From the NCBI RefSeq assembly GCF_009362735.1, contig NZ_WHNP01000068.1:1-35469 (forward strand): a stretch of DNA of 35,469 bases, read 5' to 3'. A model generated the notes under the pieces. It was not told where the DNA came from, ran no database searches, and saw only the letters and a list, made by a program, of their open reading frames with translations. The stretch comes from Paraburkholderia franconis (GTDB lineage: Bacteria; Pseudomonadota; Gammaproteobacteria; Burkholderiales; Burkholderiaceae). This document shows, piece after piece, positions 31,478-35,469 of this stretch. The position numbers were made by a program, and so were the translations under genes. Every line of letters starts with the position of its first letter. Position 1 is the first letter of the stretch.

Positions 31478-32488
31478 ATGGACACGGTATTGGAAAGAGA
31501 AGAAGCGGTTCAAGACATCGAAACCGGGACGCTCGATGTTCGGGTGAAGCAGATACGCTACGAAGGCAAAGGCATCAATTCGTACGAGTTCACGAGCCCG
31601 AGCGGAAAGCCGTTACCCCGCTTCGAAGCCGGTTCGCACATCGACATCCACCTGAAGAACGGTGTCATCAGACAGTACTCGCTCTGCAACTCGCCCGCCG
31701 AGCGCAATCGCTACGTCATCGCCGTACTCAAGGACGAAAATGGTCGTGGCGGCTCGCGCGCTGTTCATGAAAGCATCGCCGCTGGGGACATTGTCACCAT
31801 CAGCAAGCCCCGTAACCACTTTGCGCTTTCCGAAGACGCGAAAAAGGTCATCCTGATTGCGGGCGGCATCGGCGTCACGCCGTTGAAGGCGATGGCACAC
31901 GAACTGGAAGAGCGCGGCGTTGATTTCGTGATGCACTACTGCGCCCGAAGCGCGGAAGCGGCGGCCTTCGGCCCCGAGCTGGAACGCATGCAGCGCACGG
32001 GCAAGCTTCGCTATCACTTCGACGACGGCGAAGCAGCGAACCAGCTCGATTTGCGCGCGCTATTGAGCGAGCCCACGCCGGGCACGCATGTTTATTACTG
32101 CGGCCCGCCCGGATTCATGGCGGCTTGTGCTGACGCCGCAAGCCACTGGCCGAAAGGCACCGTGCACTTCGAGCATTTCAAGGCACCGGAGCAGCCGAAG
32201 CGGAAGTCCATCGGCACTGAAAATCAGGACGGGTGTGACGTCACGATTGCCAGCACTGGCCAGGTCGTACATGTTGGACCCAATCAGAACTTCAGCGAAG
32301 CGCTGAATGAGGCGGGTATTGAAGTTCCTACCTCATGCTGCGCCGGCTTGTGCGCGACCTGCAAGGTTCGCTATCTCGAAGGCGAAGTCGAGCACAACGA
32401 TTTCATCCTGGACGACGACGACCGAAAGGAATTCCTCACGATTTGTGTCTCCAGACCGGTAAGCAAGACCTTGGTGCTGGACCTGTAA
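31478..32488 (+). CDS. Phthalate-dioxygenase-reductase-type electron transfer protein
   Basis: The 336-residue protein has an FMN-binding barrel (RQYSL at 65-69), an NADH domain (GGIGVTPL 129-136, CGPPGFM 208-214) and a C-terminal plant-type [2Fe-2S] ferredoxin domain (C287, C292, C295, C323). This order is that of class IA reductases such as phthalate dioxygenase reductase and VanB. It passes electrons from NADH via FMN to the Rieske cluster of the oxygenase encoded just before it. A GGAAGGAAG ribosome site precedes the ATG. It is the second gene of the operon. Confidence 0.92.
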   Translation: MDTVLEREEAVQDIETGTLDVRVKQIRYEGKGINSYEFTSPSGKPLPRFEAGSHIDIHLKNGVIRQYSLCNSPAERNRYVIAVLKDENGRGGSRAVHESIAAGDIVTISKPRNHFALSEDAKKVILIAGGIGVTPLKAMAHELEERGVDFVMHYCARSAEAAAFGPELERMQRTGKLRYHFDDGEAANQLDLRALLSEPTPGTHVYYCGPPGFMAACADAASHWPKGTVHFEHFKAPEQPKRKSIGTENQDGCDVTIASTGQVVHVGPNQNFSEALNEAGIEVPTSCCAGLCATCKVRYLEGEVEHNDFILDDDDRKEFLTICVSRPVSKTLVLDL

Positions 32489-32589
32489 CCACGAACAAAC
32501 TCAACACGGACTGCGTGCCCCACGTAGTTCGTCTTCGACGCGTTATCGCGCAAATACGCGCCCATTGGTGCATAAAATCTGGAAATAGC

Positions 32590-33603
32590 ATGAAAGTCTT
32601 CTACGATAAGGATGCCGACCTCGCGCTTCTGAAGAGCCGCAGCGTCGCAATCATCGGCTACGGTTCGCAAGGCCACGCTCACGCGCTCAACCTGAAGGAC
32701 AGCGGCATCGACGTCTCCGTCGGTTTGCGCAGAGGTCCGTCCTGGGAGAAGGCAAAAAACGCTGGACTGACTGTGAAGAGCATTACGGGTGCAGTCAAAG
32801 AGGCCGACATCATCATGATGCTGTTGCCTGACGAGCAAATCGCCGAAGTCTATCGGGCGGAAGTCGAACCGTACGCCCGCGACGGGGCGGTCCTCGGCTT
32901 CGCACATGGTTTCAACATCCATTACGGTCAAGTCAACCCGCGCGCTGACCTCGATGTGATGATGGTCGCCCCGAAAGCACCGGGGCACACGGTTCGAAGC
33001 ACCTATGCCGCGGGCGGCGGCGTTCCGCATCTCATCGCTGTTGCGCAGGACAAGTCTGGCTCTGCTCGCGACATCGCCCTCGCGTACGCTTCGGCGAATG
33101 GTGGCGGCCGCGCAGGCATCATCGAAACCAGCTTCCTCGAAGAAACCGAGACCGACCTCTTCGGTGAGCAGGCGGTTCTCTGTGGTGGGCTTGTCGACCT
33201 TATCAAGGCCGGCTTCGAAGTCCTCGTGGAAGCAGGCTACTCCCCGGAGATGGCGTACTTCGAATGTCTCCACGAAGTGAAGCTCATCGTGGACCTCATC
33301 TACGAAGGTGGTATCGGCAACATGAACTACGGTATCTCGAACAATGCCGAATTCGGTGAATACGTCACTGGTCCGCGAATCGTGACGTCAGAAACGAAGA
33401 ATGCAATGCAAGCGGTCCTTCGCGACATCCAGACGGGTGAATACGCGAAGAGCTTCCTTCTTGAAAACAAGGCTGGTGCTCCGACGCTTCAAGCCCGCCG
33501 ACGCATCACGTCTTCGCACCAGATTGAAATCGTGGGTTCGAAGCTGCGCGCGATGATGCCGTGGATTAGCAAGGACGCACTCGTCGACCGCTCGAAGAAC
33601 TAG
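32590..33603 (+). CDS. ilvC: Ketol-acid reductoisomerase paralogue
   Basis: The 337-residue class I KARI has the NAD(P) loop GYGSQGHAH (23-31), H106, and the Mg/substrate ligands D189, E193, E225, E229 and S250, all conserved, so it should be active. KARI normally converts acetolactate or acetohydroxybutyrate to dihydroxy acids in valine and isoleucine synthesis. The cofactor-specificity loop after VGLRRG (about 45-52) is one residue shorter than in the housekeeping beta-proteobacterial enzyme as I recall it, and there is no ilvB/H or leuA nearby. Its place in a Rieske oxygenase operon suggests it is an extra copy recruited for isomerisation and reduction of a catabolic intermediate, or to relieve inhibition of the normal enzyme. 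The ATG at 32590 was chosen by alignment. Confidence 0.93.
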   Translation: MKVFYDKDADLALLKSRSVAIIGYGSQGHAHALNLKDSGIDVSVGLRRGPSWEKAKNAGLTVKSITGAVKEADIIMMLLPDEQIAEVYRAEVEPYARDGAVLGFAHGFNIHYGQVNPRADLDVMMVAPKAPGHTVRSTYAAGGGVPHLIAVAQDKSGSARDIALAYASANGGGRAGIIETSFLEETETDLFGEQAVLCGGLVDLIKAGFEVLVEAGYSPEMAYFECLHEVKLIVDLIYEGGIGNMNYGISNNAEFGEYVTGPRIVTSETKNAMQAVLRDIQTGEYAKSFLLENKAGAPTLQARRRITSSHQIEIVGSKLRAMMPWISKDALVDRSKN

Positions 33604-33679
33604 GTTCTCTGGCTTTGGCACGTACGGACGTCCCGCGCGCCCCCCAGCGTGGTCGCTGACGCAAAAGCAAAGGCACACC

Positions 33680-34048
33680 ATGACATCGAAGTTGCCCAAG
33701 ATTCAGTCACGCGGCGACTACGTCGAAGAGGTTTATAACTCCCTCGTCAACGCCATCTGCGAGGGGACGCTTTGGGGCAATCGGCTCATCGGCGAAACAG
33801 CCCGAGGGCATTGGGTTCATCTTAGGCGCGTCGTGGGCGCAATGCTGCAGGTGTCCGTGCAGCGAGAGTCTATTTGGGAAGAGCATGCCGCCATCGCACG
33901 AGCGACTGAACAGGGCGATGTAGCCCTCGCGATAAGCTTGTCCGAACTTCATGCCAAGACAGCTCATCAACATCTGATAGGCGAGCTCGAGGTGCTACTG
34001 CAAACCAAAACAATGGCTGACTTCAAGGCAATGGCCGAGGAGGTTTAG
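33680..34048 (+). pseudogene. GntR/FCD regulator remnant lacking the DNA-binding domain
   Basis: The 122-codon frame starts KLPKIQSRGDYVEEVYNSLV, matching residues 5-24 of the GntR regulator at 28103-28783, then after EGTL jumps to GNRLIGETARGHWVHLRRVV and EEHAAIARATEQGD, matching residues from about 145 onward. Roughly 113 residues, including the recognition helix and most of the effector pocket, are missing in frame. AAGG lies before the ATG. The product could still be made but should not bind DNA. It follows the KARI gene by 76 bases. I treat it as a degenerate copy. Confidence 0.8.
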
Positions 34049-34202
34049 GCATGATTTTGAAGTGATAGCCATATTCCGCCTCATATAGTGAAATATATCT
34101 TTTATCTGTAAGCAATACTAAGTTGATTGCATGCATCTAATGCATTCATTCTGCACAGCCATCGTTGTATTCGCGTTTCCCCACTCGATAAAGGAGCATG
34201 TG
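34049..34202 (+). promoter_or_regulatory. AT-rich promoter region of the aldolase gene
   Basis: This 150-base stretch is clearly more AT-rich than its surroundings, with runs such as ATATATCTTTTATCTG and a GCATGCAT/ATGCAT repeat at about 34128-34145. It probably contains an independent promoter for the class II aldolase gene. I could not fix -35 and -10 boxes. Confidence 0.4.
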
Positions 34203-35057
34203 ATGTCTACAGTCGCTGAAGCGCAATCGGAAATCAGGCAAGAGTCGATTCTCAAGCCGGGCAAAATCTCGATTTACGAGCCGGACCAGGAAGGGCTTAT
34301 TTTCCCCACGATGCCCGAATTCAAGAGCATCCAGGAGCATCGTACCCATTTGAAAGAGCGACTGGTTGCCGCGTGCCGCGCGTTCGCCCTCCAGGGTTAT
34401 GACTATGGCTTCGCCGGTCACCTGACGGTTCGCGACCCGGAGAACCCGAGCCTGTACTGGACGAACCCGATGGCCGTTCACTTCTCGCAAGTGAAGATGT
34501 CCAACCTCATCTGTGCCGACCACCAGGGCAATGTCGTCGAAGGCGAATACGCCATTAACCGCGCAGGCTTCGTCCTTCACGCAGCTGTGCATGAGCAGCA
34601 TCAGGACATCGTCGCCATGTGCCACGCACACACGACCTACGGCACGGCATTCGCCTCGCTCGGCAGGCCGCTGGCGCCGATTTCGCAAGACGCCGCTGCA
34701 TTTTATGAGGACCATGTCGTCATTGGCGACGAGGCCGGCAAGGTCGCGGTGGAAGTCAAGGGCGGCAACAAGGTTGCAAATGCATTCGCGGGCGTGAAGG
34801 CTGCCATCCACCAGAATCACGGCCTTCTTACCGCTAGCCGTCACAGCATCGACTCGGCCGCCTTCTGGTTCATCGCGCTCGAGCGCTGCTGCCAGCAGCA
34901 GCTGATGATTGAAGCCACCGGCGTTACGCCGAAGGAAGTCACGCCGGAACGCGCGCGCTACAGCCGTGAGCACGTGGGCAGCGACTACATTGGCTGGTTG
35001 CACTTCCAGACCATCTGGAGCGACCTGGTCAATACACAGCAAGACATGTTCGACTGA
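34203..35057 (+). CDS. Class II aldolase/adducin-family protein
   Basis: The 284-residue protein has the class II aldolase fold: DYGFAGHLTVRDPENP, YWTNPMAVHF, and metal ligands H141 and H143 in CHAHTTYG plus H206 in IHQNHGLLTAS. The family includes fuculose and ribulose phosphate aldolases and also decarboxylases acting on dihydroxy-aromatic acids (PhtC type). No sugar-phosphate genes are present and a Rieske oxygenase is upstream, so a decarboxylase or retro-aldol step on the oxygenated product is the best inference. AAGGAG six bases before the ATG at 34203 sets the start; the frame is open upstream. It is likely part of the same regulon. Confidence 0.88.
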   Translation: MSTVAEAQSEIRQESILKPGKISIYEPDQEGLIFPTMPEFKSIQEHRTHLKERLVAACRAFALQGYDYGFAGHLTVRDPENPSLYWTNPMAVHFSQVKMSNLICADHQGNVVEGEYAINRAGFVLHAAVHEQHQDIVAMCHAHTTYGTAFASLGRPLAPISQDAAAFYEDHVVIGDEAGKVAVEVKGGNKVANAFAGVKAAIHQNHGLLTASRHSIDSAAFWFIALERCCQQQLMIEATGVTPKEVTPERARYSREHVGSDYIGWLHFQTIWSDLVNTQQDMFD

Positions 35058-35191
35058 GCATAGAGCGCAGTGCCCGATTCGTGTGCGCCGTTCGTCTGAC
35101 GCGCGCGCACGAATCAAACGCCGGCGGAGAAGAGTCAGAAAACAGGTCGCCCGCCGCTTACAGGAAGGCCCCTAGCAGGCTGTTGAATTTC

Positions 35192-35211
35192 GATCCCGCG
35201 TAAACGGGATC
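35192..35211. repeat. Hairpin at the left edge of an IS
   Basis: GATCCCG (35192-35198) and CGGGATC (35205-35211) form a seven-bp stem just inside a sequence beginning AGGCTGTTGAA (35177), which resembles IS5-type ends. It may be part of the left end of the element whose transposase begins at 35264. Confidence 0.4.
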
Positions 35212-35263
35212 CTGGGGCCGAACGTTATGGAAATCCTGTTCATGATCTTTGGCAGTGAATTCG

Positions 35264-35469
35264 ATGCGCGGAATGGATGAGATGCAGGAAGCTCTTTTCA
35301 CGACGGTCAAGCTTGAGGACTTCGTTCCGGCCGATCATCCGTTGCGCCCCATACGGTTGCTGGTCAATCAGGCGTTGAAGCGGCTCAACGGATTGTTCGG
35401 CATCATCTATGCGGACAGCGGCCGGGCCTCGATTGCACCGGAGAAGCTGGTGCGTGCGCTTCTGTTGCA
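35264..35469 (+). CDS. IS5-type transposase, N-terminal part, cut by the window edge
   Basis: The frame from the ATG at 35264 (or 35273) reads MRGMDEMQEALFTTVKLEDF, VPADHPLRPIRLLVNQALKR, ASIAPEKLVRALLL and leaves the window. This opening, with P-DHPLR-IR and SIAPE-L-RA-LL, is typical of IS5/IS1182-group transposases. The catalytic DDE residues are beyond the edge. The insertion bounds the catabolic cluster on its right side. Confidence 0.8.
   Translation, partial: MRGMDEMQEALFTTVKLEDFVPADHPLRPIRLLVNQALKRLNGLFGIIYADSGRASIAPEKLVRALLL

Noticed and set aside
32371..33273. 300-codon open frame antisense to the KARI gene
   Set aside because: Antisense shadow; the plus strand encodes a fully conserved enzyme.
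33608..33630. Possible sigma-54 site (TTGGCACG) after the KARI gene
   Set aside because: The -24 element fits but the -12 element reads GACG where TTGC is needed.
34146..35117. 323-codon open frame antisense to the class II aldolase gene
   Set aside because: Same reason: antisense shadow with Arg/Val/Asp-rich composition and no recognised domain.
1..35469. tRNA, rRNA or CRISPR array
   Set aside because: No cloverleaf with a GTTCRA T-loop and no regularly spaced direct repeats were seen on either strand; a dedicated RNA search was not possible here.

Overview
The window looks like an accessory stretch, from a secondary replicon or genomic island, of a Burkholderiaceae bacterium (Paraburkholderia, Caballeronia or Cupriavidus type). 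The basis is high GC, an acetoacetyl-CoA reductase almost the same as the Cupriavidus PhaB sequence as I remember it, a phasin, beta-proteobacterial cold-shock proteins, a DmeR/DmeF metal pair, and many small hypothetical proteins with strong AAGGAG-type ribosome sites. It is bounded by insertion-sequence fragments at both ends and carries many broken genes: kdgK, chrA, a response regulator, a dehalogenase, a GntR regulator and at least one unknown.

Layout. Positions 1-3,100 hold a transposase fragment, a decapitated and frameshifted KDG kinase, a membrane protein, a Uma2-family protein and a chromate-transporter remnant. Positions 3,100-7,600 hold small proteins (an exported/cytoplasmic pair and two tandem paralogues), a cold-shock protein, an RDD membrane protein and a 52-residue basic protein followed by a strong hairpin. 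Positions 7,900-14,600 are a signalling and stress block: two soluble hybrid histidine kinases (GAF/HisKA/HATPase/receiver), a DUF2442 protein, a PRC-barrel protein preceded by a consensus sigma-54 promoter, a 57-residue acidic protein and a broken receiver-domain protein. Positions 14,600-18,600 hold a lipoprotein, a DUF1232 membrane protein, the dmeR-dmeF metal efflux operon with its operator, and a second cold-shock gene. Positions 18,800-25,900 hold polyhydroxyalkanoate genes (phaB and a phasin with its own promoter) among small unknowns and a second Uma2 protein.

Positions 25,900-28,800 hold a type II haloacid dehalogenase gene split at its catalytic Asp codon by a 1.24-kb IS3-family element, then a GntR/FCD regulator. 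Positions 28,900-35,060 are the most interesting part: a divergent unknown gene, then a Rieske oxygenase, its FMN/NADH/[2Fe-2S] reductase, a ketol-acid reductoisomerase paralogue, a GntR remnant lacking its DNA-binding domain, and a class II aldolase/decarboxylase-type gene. I infer that these form one catabolic route for an aromatic or other carboxylated substrate, controlled by the upstream GntR regulator through palindromes in the divergent promoter region. I do not recognise this gene combination as a described pathway. An IS5-type transposase start closes the window.
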